From contig CAJMSO010000133.1 of the NCBI GenBank assembly GCA_905216075.1, positions 1 through 5,602 on the forward strand: a DNA stretch of 5,602 nt, in the 5' to 3' direction. Within the stretch, counting starts at the first letter, position 1, and the number at the start of each line of letters is the position of its first letter. The notes beneath the pieces are model-generated. The model saw only the letters and a program-made list of their open reading frames with translations, was not told the DNA's origin and ran no database searches. Shown here piece by piece: positions 1-5,506 of this stretch. The stretch comes from an uncultured bacterium. GTDB lineage: Bacteria > Actinomycetota > Coriobacteriia > Coriobacteriales > Coriobacteriaceae. The translations under genes were made by a program, and so were the position numbers.

Positions 1-49
1 CGCCGGACAGGTTGTCGCGACGCCCGCCGACCATATCGCCGGTCTGTAA
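1..49 (+). CDS. C-terminal end of an upstream gene, probably an amino acid ABC transporter component (partial)
   Basis: Only the last 15 codons and a TAA stop (47-49) are in the window. The readable tail is AGQVVATPADHIAGL, with the frame starting at base 2. It is too short to assign by sequence. Its role is inferred from context: the stop codon overlaps the ribosome site of the downstream amino acid ABC ATPase, with 12 bases between stop and start, a spacing typical of co-transcribed importer genes. In such operons the gene before the ATPase is usually the permease, or a binding-protein/permease fusion. The tail has no feature specific to a permease, so the product stays uncertain. Confidence 0.5.
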   Translation, partial: AGQVVATPADHIAGL

Positions 50-55
50 GGAGGT
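48..55 (+). promoter_or_regulatory. Strong ribosome binding site for the ABC ATPase, overlapping the upstream stop codon
   Basis: AAGGAGGT is a near-perfect Shine-Dalgarno match, 6 bases before the ATG at 62. It shares its two A bases with the upstream TAA stop, which favours translational coupling of the two genes and fixes the ATG at 62 as the start. Confidence 0.85.
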
Positions 56-61
56 CCTATC

Positions 62-814
<753 letters not shown>

Positions 815-840
815 CGGCGCGTCGAGGTTATCGATATAAC

Positions 841-878
841 AAACGGGGACCGGATGTGAATATCCGGTCCCCGTTTTT
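841..878 (+). terminator. Strong intrinsic terminator after the ABC operon, possibly bidirectional
   Basis: Bases 841-855 pair perfectly with 862-876 (15 bp, GC-rich core CGGGGACCGGAT) around a 6-base loop, and the descending arm runs into a TTTTT tract (874-878). It lies 26 bases after the ATPase stop. On the minus strand the hairpin is followed by a weaker T-rich stretch (GTTTGTTAT), so it may also stop transcripts arriving from the flavodoxin gene, whose stop lies 71 bases away. Confidence 0.93.
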
Positions 879-949
879 GTTTGGGCATGAGCGACTGTTG
901 TTGTGCGGTACTCGGCTGTCAGTTGCCTTGCGACTTTCTGACGGCTTCG

Positions 950-1369
950 TTAGGCCAGCTCCGCTCCCAGGGCCTTGCAGGCCGCTTCGCCCTCGTCGTC
1001 GGGTGCGTCGTAGCAGATGACGGAATCTACGACGTTGACGCCGGCCTCGTCGGCGTCGGCCTTCCAGTTGTCCATCCACTCGCCCTCGGCCCACGAATAG
1101 GAACCAAAGAGGACGACCTTCTTGTCGCCGAGGGTCTCCTTGACTTCGTCCCACATAGGCTGGAACTCATCGTATTCAAGCTCCTCGGAGCCCATGGCGG
1201 GGCAGCCGAAGGCGAAGGCATCATAGTCGGCGGCCCTGTCGGCAGAGAAGTCGGCGCAGGGGATGACTTCGGCCTCGGCGCCCGCGGACGTGGTGCCTTC
1301 GGCGACAAAGTTTGCCATGGCCTCGGTGTTGCCCGTGCCGCTCCAATAGACGACGGCGATCTTGCTCAT
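950..1369 (-). CDS. Short-chain flavodoxin
   Basis: A 139-residue FMN-binding electron-transfer protein of the cytoplasm, which shuttles low-potential electrons and often stands in for ferredoxin when iron is scarce. The first beta strand runs into the phosphate-binding loop SGTGNTE (residues 10-16), preceded by VVYW. The segment GCPAMGSEELE (55-65) and the FGSYSW...EWMDNW region (88-102) match the Megasphaera elsdenii/Clostridium short-chain flavodoxins as I recall them. Trp93 sits where those proteins stack a Trp on the flavin. The length fits the short-chain class (about 137-140 residues). The reading frame stays open upstream, but the start at 1369 is chosen because GAAAGGA lies 6 bases before this ATG and the fold begins at once; the upstream extension overlaps the DUF3793 gene and is unlike a flavodoxin. 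It is probably co-transcribed with the DUF3793 gene 46 bases upstream. Confidence 0.95.
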   Translation of the reverse strand: MSKIAVVYWSGTGNTEAMANFVAEGTTSAGAEAEVIPCADFSADRAADYDAFAFGCPAMGSEELEYDEFQPMWDEVKETLGDKKVVLFGSYSWAEGEWMDNWKADADEAGVNVVDSVICYDAPDDEGEAACKALGAELA

Positions 1370-1375
1370 GTTGAG

Positions 1376-1382
1376 TCCTTTC
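1376..1382 (-). promoter_or_regulatory. Ribosome binding site fixing the flavodoxin start
   Basis: Read on the minus strand this is GAAAGGA, with a 6-base spacer before the ATG at 1369-1367. It decides against the much longer open frame that begins at 1552 inside the DUF3793 gene. Confidence 0.75.
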
Positions 1383-1415
1383 GGTTGTGCGGCGTGCGGC
1401 CGCGGTTTGTACGTT

Positions 1416-2120
1416 CTATCGGGTCGCCTGGACAAGTTGCGCCAGGCTGCAGCCCTGCTGATAGACAAAGGTGAAGTATTGGGTGCAGGCACGGTAGGCA
1501 TCAAACGTTGCAAGCGCCTGCTCGACATTTTCGTAGACCTTCCAGGCTCCAAAGACCTTGTAGTTCTCGCCGCGCTGGACGATAAACTCGTGCACGTCGT
1601 CGTAGGGATATCCCAGGAAGTAGCCTATTTCGTGCGGAAACTCGCAGGTGCAGTCTTTGCTGCAGCTAGCTTGCTGGGGTAGTGCACATCGGGTTTGGCC
1701 GCATGCGCATTCCGCGGCGTTATTGCTTGCGAGCGTGATGCGCGATGCTAAATGCACAAGGCATGTCGAAAGGTCTCTCGTGTCGTAGCCTTCCGAGGCG
1801 AGCGCCGTTTGGGCGCGAGGGTCTGCGAAATAGGTGGTGAGGCTTTTGGCTCGGTACACGTATACGAGCGCTCCGCAGGGCCGCCAGACCAAAACACTCA
1901 GGTGGATGCCGAGCGGGTCAAGCTCGCGATTGCACTGGGCGATAACGTTGAGCAGGCGTACACGGCGATCTGCGATTGGTGCGGTCGCGTCCGAACCATC
2001 CTGATCGGCATAGACTCCTGGATAGGTAAAGAGCGATGCCGGTTTGATGCCCGCGAGCGCGGGGGAGCAGTTGCGCACGACTGCCGCCTGAAACGTTGGG
2101 ATGTCTATGGTTCGAGTCAT
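1416..2120 (-). CDS. DUF3793 family protein with a six-cysteine insertion
   Basis: A 234-residue protein that I recognise as DUF3793, a family of unknown biochemical function found in anaerobic Firmicutes and Coriobacteria. Typical features are the N-terminal segment RNCSPALAGIKPASLF (16-31), a central LVYVYR strand (85-90), the hallmark FPHEIGYFLGYP (161-172) followed by DDVHEFI (174-180), and GAWKVY (191-196). There is no signal peptide or membrane segment, so it is probably cytoplasmic. Just before the hallmark lies a Cys-rich stretch, CxCx4Cx7Cx3CxC (Cys138, 140, 145, 153, 157, 159), which appears to be an insertion and may explain a length somewhat above my recollection of the family. 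The start at 2120 is supported by TAAGGAG (2131-2125) with a 4-base spacer. It is the first gene of a unit with flavodoxin. Function is unknown; a redox or metal-related role is inferred from neighbours and cysteines only. Confidence 0.88.
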   Translation of the reverse strand: MTRTIDIPTFQAAVVRNCSPALAGIKPASLFTYPGVYADQDGSDATAPIADRRVRLLNVIAQCNRELDPLGIHLSVLVWRPCGALVYVYRAKSLTTYFADPRAQTALASEGYDTRDLSTCLVHLASRITLASNNAAECACGQTRCALPQQASCSKDCTCEFPHEIGYFLGYPYDDVHEFIVQRGENYKVFGAWKVYENVEQALATFDAYRACTQYFTFVYQQGCSLAQLVQATR

Positions 2121-2143
2121 GACGCTCCTTACGGATCTAAATT

Positions 2144-2188
2144 GTTAGCCTAGGAAAACTTATACACGAAAGTAAGCCTTGGTCAACT
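2144..2188. promoter_or_regulatory. Pair of 17-bp direct repeats, candidate operator of the DUF3793-flavodoxin unit
   Basis: On the plus strand GTTAGCCTAGGAAAACT (2144-2160) and GTAAGCCTTGGTCAACT (2172-2188) agree at 13 of 17 positions and are offset by 28 bp. One copy covers the expected transcription start of the minus-strand promoter; the other covers most of the -35 element and the adjacent spacer. The first copy has a dyad GTTnnCCTAGGnnAAC, and its core read on the minus strand (TAGGCTAAC) resembles half of a DtxR/IdeR iron-box. The position suits a repressor. The identity of the regulator is an inference, and no regulator gene lies in the window. Confidence 0.5.
2159..2186 (-). promoter_or_regulatory. 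Promoter of the DUF3793-flavodoxin unit
   Basis: On the minus strand TTGACC (2186-2181) and TATAAG (2164-2159) are separated by 16 bp and match the housekeeping -35 and -10 consensus closely. Transcription would begin near 2152, giving a leader of about 30 bases before the ATG at 2120. Confidence 0.7.
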
Positions 2189-2211
2189 AAAAGTTTGAAG
2201 AGGGAAACTAA

Positions 2212-2243
2212 TTGACCGAACGGACATGATTTTGGGTTAAGAT
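2212..2243 (+). promoter_or_regulatory. Candidate promoter of the HMA-domain gene
   Basis: TTGACC (2212-2217) is a good -35 element. The best -10 match is TAAGAT (2238-2243), 20 bp away, which is longer than the usual 17. Transcription would start near 2250, within the CsoR-like dyad. The long spacer could mean a weak or activator-dependent promoter, but the spacer has no MerR-type dyad. Confidence 0.45.
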
Positions 2244-2247
2244 GGGA

Positions 2248-2264
2248 ACACCCCATGGGGGTAT
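2248..2264. promoter_or_regulatory. CsoR-like GC-rich dyad upstream of the HMA gene
   Basis: ACACCCC-ATG-GGGGTAT forms a dyad with 6 of 7 arm positions paired (the C at 2249 opposite the A at 2263 is the exception). C-tract/G-tract dyads flanked by TA-rich ends, of the general form TACCCC...GGGGTA, are characteristic of operators for the CsoR/RcnR/CstR repressors. It sits at the predicted transcription start, where a repressor would block initiation, and the gene controlled encodes a metal-binding HMA domain, as CsoR targets often do. It abuts a second perfect palindrome, TATCTAGATA (2262-2271). Confidence 0.5.
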
Positions 2265-2280
2265 CTAGATAGGGCTACTT

Positions 2281-2288
2281 GAAAGGGG
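2281..2288 (+). promoter_or_regulatory. Ribosome binding site fixing the HMA gene start
   Basis: GAAAGGGG lies 5 bases before the ATG at 2294. An in-frame TTG at 2279 would place this site inside the coding region, so ATG 2294 is preferred. Confidence 0.7.
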
Positions 2289-2293
2289 AACGC

Positions 2294-2677
2294 ATGAGTG
2301 ACTTGCTCAACCCTGCGAATCTCATCGTGCTGGCCGTCATTGCCGTCGGCATGTTTTTTGGGCTGCGTCGCATTGCGGCGTCGACGCATGGAAAGAGTTG
2401 TTGCAGTGATGGCGCGAGCGGCAAGAAAGCCAAGAAGGTTGTGGTGGCAGACACCGACGAGTCCCACTACCCCTATCGTGAGGAGCTGCTTATCGGCGGC
2501 ATGAGCTGCGACGGATGCGCTCGGAATGTGACGAATGCCCTCAATGCGCTTGATGGCGTGTGGGCTACGGTGACGTATGCGGACCGCACGGCGCGCGTAC
2601 GCTCGAAGCGCCCGGTTGATCGCGACACACTCGAGACGGCGGTGAGGGGCGCGGGCTATTACGTTATGAAAATGTAG
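2294..2677 (+). CDS. Membrane-anchored heavy-metal-associated (HMA) domain protein
   Basis: A 127-residue protein with an N-terminal transmembrane helix (about residues 8-24, NLIVLAVIAVGMFFGL followed by RR), a short linker with a Cys pair (Cys36-Cys37 in GKSCCSD), a Lys-rich stretch (44-48) and a C-terminal HMA domain (about 60-127). The metal site is GGMSCDGC (68-75), the GMxCxxC loop by which CopZ-like chaperones and P-type ATPase domains bind Cu(I) or similar soft metals. The block SHYPY before the domain and the LNALDGVWA segment (83-91) match a small family of anchored HMA proteins I recall from anaerobic Firmicutes. The arginines after the helix favour a cytoplasmic HMA domain. It is likely a metal chaperone or metal buffer held at the membrane, but no transporter partner is in the window. 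It diverges from the DUF3793-flavodoxin unit and has a CsoR-like dyad at its promoter. Confidence 0.9.
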   Translation: MSDLLNPANLIVLAVIAVGMFFGLRRIAASTHGKSCCSDGASGKKAKKVVVADTDESHYPYREELLIGGMSCDGCARNVTNALNALDGVWATVTYADRTARVRSKRPVDRDTLETAVRGAGYYVMKM

Positions 2678-2688
2678 GCGTTGCCCTC

Positions 2689-2704
2689 TCCGGTGGATAC
2701 CGGA
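2689..2704 (+). terminator. Weak hairpin after the HMA gene, doubtful terminator
   Basis: TCCGGT-GGAT-ACCGGA forms a 6-bp stem with a 4-base loop, 11 bases after the stop codon. No T-tract follows, so it may stabilise the mRNA 3' end or act only as part of a factor-dependent terminator. Confidence 0.3.
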
Positions 2705-2940
2705 CTCCTGCTCATTGTGACTATCGAAATCCAAAAATTTGCGCAAAAAATAACCTTTAGATGCGGCAAAAGTGGAGTTTGGTGACGGTTTGCGCGGAAT
2801 TCGCTACCAATCGAGCATCTATTAACCCGTCCAAAAAATTACAGGTGTATATTTATACGCTGATTATTGCTGTGCTCAGATTGCAATTAACCGTGGACAG
2901 AAATGAAGAATGCTAAAGCTGGGCTTTAGGACAGGGGAGG
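2705..2940 (+). other. AT-rich intergenic region / probable leader of the surface protein gene
   Basis: No protein-coding frame is convincing here. The stretch contains a perfect 10-bp palindrome TTTGCGCAAA (2738-2747), a long-range inverted repeat TAGATGC (2758-2764) / GCATCTA (2815-2821) enclosing a further pair TTGGTG (2779-2784) / TACCAA (2805-2810), a short dyad GTATA-TT-TATAC (2847-2858) containing the best -10-like hexamer TATATT (2848-2853), and a hairpin at 2913-2929. No -35/-10 pair with normal spacing was found, so the promoter position is unresolved. Confidence 0.4.
2913..2929 (+). promoter_or_regulatory. Perfect 7-bp inverted repeat just upstream of the ribosome site
   Basis: CTAAAGC-TGG-GCTTTAG is a perfect 7-bp stem with a 3-base spacer. 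It ends 3 bases before the purine-rich ribosome site AGGGGAGG (2933-2940), which is itself 10 bases before the ATG at 2951. It could be a 5' stabilising hairpin in the mRNA or a protein-binding dyad. Confidence 0.5.
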
Positions 2941-2950
2941 TTATAGCCTT

Positions 2951-5506
2951 ATGAGACGAGTGGGAGCACTTGGCTTGGTGGCAGCGCTTGCTGCTATCTT
3001 GGTATCGCCGCTGCCGGCGCATGCCGAAGATGCTTCGGGTGCCGTTACCTACAATGCGGGAAATGGGTATTCCTTTGAGAAGCTCTCGCATCCTACGGTA
3101 GGAACGTCGCAGCCGGATGGCATCGTCGACTACCAGGGTAACGGTGCCGTTGCCGTTCCGGGCGCCGATGGTAATACGGCCAACAACGAAGGCGATCGCG
3201 GCCAGAGCTACACTTGGGCGGCTGCGAGCTATGGTGACTGGCTTTATGTAGGCACCTGCTATGCGGCGATGGGCAACACGCTGACGCTCATGAACGGCAC
3301 GCTGGGCGATTCCTTTGATGCCGAGACCATGCGCCTGACGCTGGAGGCCATGTTTAACGGCACCTTCTTCTATGGACAGCAGAAGGAGGACGGCACGGCC
3401 GACAAGGACAGCGGCGGCATCTTGGTCAAGATCAATACCAAGACCGGTGAGACCAAGCTGCTGCTCTCTGATTCGCTCAACGGCGTCGCTCCTTTGTTCC
3501 GCAATGCCGTGAGCTATAAGGGCAAGCTCTATTTCTGCGGTAGCGTCAGGACCAATGGCGGCAAAAGCGGCCTGCCTGCTGTATATGAGATCGATCCTAA
3601 GACGGATGATTGGAAAGTTGTCTATCAGGGCCTTTCGAGCATGCAGGATTACGGTGCTGCCTACAAGCAGGGCATTTCTACCGGTATCCGCGGCATGTGC
3701 GTCCATGATGGCCAGCTCGTCATCAGTAATGTGGGTAAAGACGCGAACGGTAATTTTGTGTCGACAATCCTGACGTCGTCTGACCCCTCGAAGGGCCAGG
3801 ACAGCTTCACCGAGATTGCTAACTCGGAGACGCTGTTTAACTATCCGGCGATTCGCTATAAGGACAGCATCTACGGCGGCGCCATTTGGGATATGGTCTC
3901 GTACAATGGCCATCTCTATGCGACCATCTGCACCGGTACGCCCGAGAACGCTCCCGATGATAATTCCATGCAGTCGTTTGCCATGGTCCGTGGCGACAAG
4001 AACGCCGACGGCAGCTATACGTGGACTCCGATTGTTGGCGACAAAGCGGACGGTGCAAAGTACTGCTTTGGCATCGATCCTGCCCGCACCCGTTCTGGTG
4101 CTGCCAACATCATCGTCTACAACGACTACCTCTATATCGGTGAATACAACGACGAGGAGATTGCTCTCGAGCGCATCCTGTTCAACAAATCCAACACCGA
4201 AGAGGGCGGCAAGAGCGGCATGGGCGGCGTTGACTGCTCGTTTGTGAATGCCAATCTTGAGCAGTCGGTCAACATCTATCGCATGGACAAGGACGAGAAC
4301 ATGGAGCTCGTCGTTGGCGATTCCACCGACATGTTCCCCGAGGGCGGTATTTCCGGCCTGGCTTCGGGCTTTGGCCGAAACGAGAACCAGTACATTTGGC
4401 GCATGCAGAAGTTCGACGGCAAGCTGTATATCGGTACCTTTGATACCGCGAGCCTGCTTGAGCCGATCGGCCAGTTCTCCAATGGCGACATTATCGATAT
4501 GACGCCCGAGGAGTGGAACTCTCAGGTTCAGCGCCTTAGGGACCTGCTCGATCACCTGCTCGACAAGAAATCGCCTGACGACCCCATCGTTCCCGTGAAC
4601 ACGCTTGCGGACGATGATTCAAACGAGGCCGTCGAGGTCGATGACGAGAAGCCTGAGGCCGTCGAGGTCGACGACGAGAAGGCTGAGGCCGTCGAGGTCG
4701 ATGACGAGAAGACCGAGGTTGCTAAGGGCTTGGGCGATCTGAGCGATGCATTGGATGAGGCTGCGGGCGACCTTTGCGATCAGGCCGCGACGATGTCCGC
4801 GGACGTTGAAGACGACGCTGCTTATGTTCAGAAAATCGATAGCGAGATTGCGTACTTCAAGTCTTTTGCCGACCAGTATCAGGACATGCTCGATAGCTAT
4901 GAGAGCCTGAAGCAGCAGTATGAGGATGCCTATGGCGCCGAGCTGCCGGGTGATATTCAGGATGCGCTCGATAAGCTGCTGAGTGCGGAGAACCTCAAGA
5001 AGTTGCAGAGTGTCCTTACGTGCATGTACTACCTGCGCGATGCCGAGCGCGGCTTTGATATGTATGTGACCGAGGACGGCGTGAACTTTACGACGCTGAC
5101 GACTAACGGCTTTAACGATCCGTATAACCATGGTCTGCGCACCTTTGCGGTGACCAACCAGGGTCTGTGCCTTGGTACCGCCAACCCGTTCTATGGTTGC
5201 CAGGTTTGGATCCAGCGCAAGGAGAATTCGGAGAATCCGATTGATCCCGGTACTCCGGATCCGACGAAACCCACCGATCCTTCGCAGCCGGGTGGCGGCA
5301 ATCAGCCTGGTGGCAGCCAGACGGGCGGCAACGACCAGTCGAGCAGCACCGCGACGACTGTTTCGACGACCACTAAGAAGACTCCGAAGGACGGCTCGCT
5401 GCCTCACGCTGGCGACTCGACCCTCACGCTGGTCTTGGGATTGCTGGTTGCAGCTGCCGCAGTGCTTGGCATTGCTCTCGTCTTGCGCAAGCGTTCTCGT
5501 TGCTAG
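2951..5506 (+). CDS. Sortase-anchored surface protein: predicted beta-propeller with acidic helical insertion
   Basis: An 851-residue exported protein. Residues 1-25 are a signal peptide (MRRVGALGLV..., likely cleavage AHA|ED). Residues about 40-515 repeat the pattern 'hydrophobic strand, Y-x-G/D-x-LY-hydrophobic-G' (SYGDWLYVGT 93-102, SYKGKLYFCG 188-197, VHDGQLVISN 251-260, SYNGHLYATI 317-326, VYNDYLYIGE 389-398, KFDGKLYIGT 487-496), as expected for blades of a beta-propeller. A last blade-like segment, FDMYVTEDGVNFTTL (702-716) to GTANPFYGCQVW (742-753), comes only after a helical, acidic insertion (about 517-697). A Pro/Gly/Thr/Ser linker (about 757-812) probably spans the wall, followed by LPHAG (817-821), a hydrophobic segment (825-845) and the basic tail RKRSRC. 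ATG 2951 follows AGGGGAGG at 10 bases. The ligand or enzymatic activity is unknown; no catalytic motif was recognised, and an adhesin or glycan-binding role is possible. Confidence 0.9.
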   Translation: MRRVGALGLVAALAAILVSPLPAHAEDASGAVTYNAGNGYSFEKLSHPTVGTSQPDGIVDYQGNGAVAVPGADGNTANNEGDRGQSYTWAAASYGDWLYVGTCYAAMGNTLTLMNGTLGDSFDAETMRLTLEAMFNGTFFYGQQKEDGTADKDSGGILVKINTKTGETKLLLSDSLNGVAPLFRNAVSYKGKLYFCGSVRTNGGKSGLPAVYEIDPKTDDWKVVYQGLSSMQDYGAAYKQGISTGIRGMCVHDGQLVISNVGKDANGNFVSTILTSSDPSKGQDSFTEIANSETLFNYPAIRYKDSIYGGAIWDMVSYNGHLYATICTGTPENAPDDNSMQSFAMVRGDKNADGSYTWTPIVGDKADGAKYCFGIDPARTRSGAANIIVYNDYLYIGEYNDEEIALERILFNKSNTEEGGKSGMGGVDCSFVNANLEQSVNIYRMDKDENMELVVGDSTDMFPEGGISGLASGFGRNENQYIWRMQKFDGKLYIGTFDTASLLEPIGQFSNGDIIDMTPEEWNSQVQRLRDLLDHLLDKKSPDDPIVPVNTLADDDSNEAVEVDDEKPEAVEVDDEKAEAVEVDDEKTEVAKGLGDLSDALDEAAGDLCDQAATMSADVEDDAAYVQKIDSEIAYFKSFADQYQDMLDSYESLKQQYEDAYGAELPGDIQDALDKLLSAENLKKLQSVLTCMYYLRDAERGFDMYVTEDGVNFTTLTTNGFNDPYNHGLRTFAVTNQGLCLGTANPFYGCQVWIQRKENSENPIDPGTPDPTKPTDPSQPGGGNQPGGSQTGGNDQSSSTATTVSTTTKKTPKDGSLPHAGDSTLTLVLGLLVAAAAVLGIALVLRKRSRC
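4625..4714 (+). repeat. Three tandem copies of a 30-bp repeat inside the surface protein gene
   Basis: Copies at 4625-4654, 4655-4684 and 4685-4714 begin GAGGCCGTCGAGGTCGA and differ only at a few positions. A partial fourth unit begins GAGGTT at 4715. Each copy encodes the acidic decapeptide EAVEVDDEKx (residues 559-588). The high identity suggests recent slippage or unequal crossing-over, so copy number may vary between strains. Confidence 0.95.
5399..5506 (+). other. C-terminal cell-wall sorting signal (LPHAG variant)
   Basis: Encodes LPHAG (817-821), a hydrophobic segment LTLVLGLLVAAAAVLGIALV (825-844), then L and a basic RKRSRC tail. This tripartite layout is diagnostic for sortase substrates. 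The fourth motif position is Ala rather than the usual Thr. Confidence 0.85.

Noticed and set aside
827..840. GTTAT-CGAT-ATAAC dyad before the terminator
   Set aside because: Short, AT-rich and located between a stop codon and a terminator, with no promoter nearby; probably chance.
1389..1403. Small GC-rich hairpin (GCGGC...GCCGC) between DUF3793 and flavodoxin
   Set aside because: Only 5 bp and no T-tract, so it is not a credible terminator; at most it slightly affects the downstream ribosome site.
881..1474. 197-residue plus-strand open frame opposite the flavodoxin gene
   Set aside because: The minus strand encodes a clear flavodoxin with the FMN loop and a ribosome site; the plus frame has no recognisable motif.
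1370..1552. N-terminal extension of the flavodoxin frame starting at 1552
   Set aside because: It overlaps the end of the DUF3793 gene, is unlike flavodoxins, and a good ribosome site sits before the internal ATG at 1369.
1752..2153. Plus-strand open frame opposite the DUF3793 gene
   Set aside because: Antisense to a recognisable family and running across the minus-strand start, ribosome site and part of the promoter region.
2218..2237. MerR/CueR-type activator site in the long spacer of the HMA promoter
   Set aside because: The roughly 20-bp spacer fits the MerR style, but no inverted repeat like ACCTTCC...GGAAGGT is present.
2279..2293. Upstream TTG start for the HMA gene
   Set aside because: It would put the ribosome site GAAAGGGG inside the coding region; the ATG at 2294 has correct spacing.
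2237..2746. 169-residue minus-strand open frame over the HMA gene
   Set aside because: The plus strand encodes a clear HMA domain with GMxCxxC; the minus frame is His/Arg-rich shadow sequence.
2876..4555. 559-residue open frame on the minus strand
   Set aside because: It is antisense to the surface protein gene, which has a signal peptide, propeller-like repeats and a sorting signal. The antisense product is rich in Ile/Val/Arg/Ala as expected from a shadow frame, and no conserved motif was seen.
4619..5407. 262-residue open frame on the minus strand
   Set aside because: Shadow of the surface protein gene. Its repeated LLVIDLDGL-like stretch is simply the complement of the 30-bp minisatellite.
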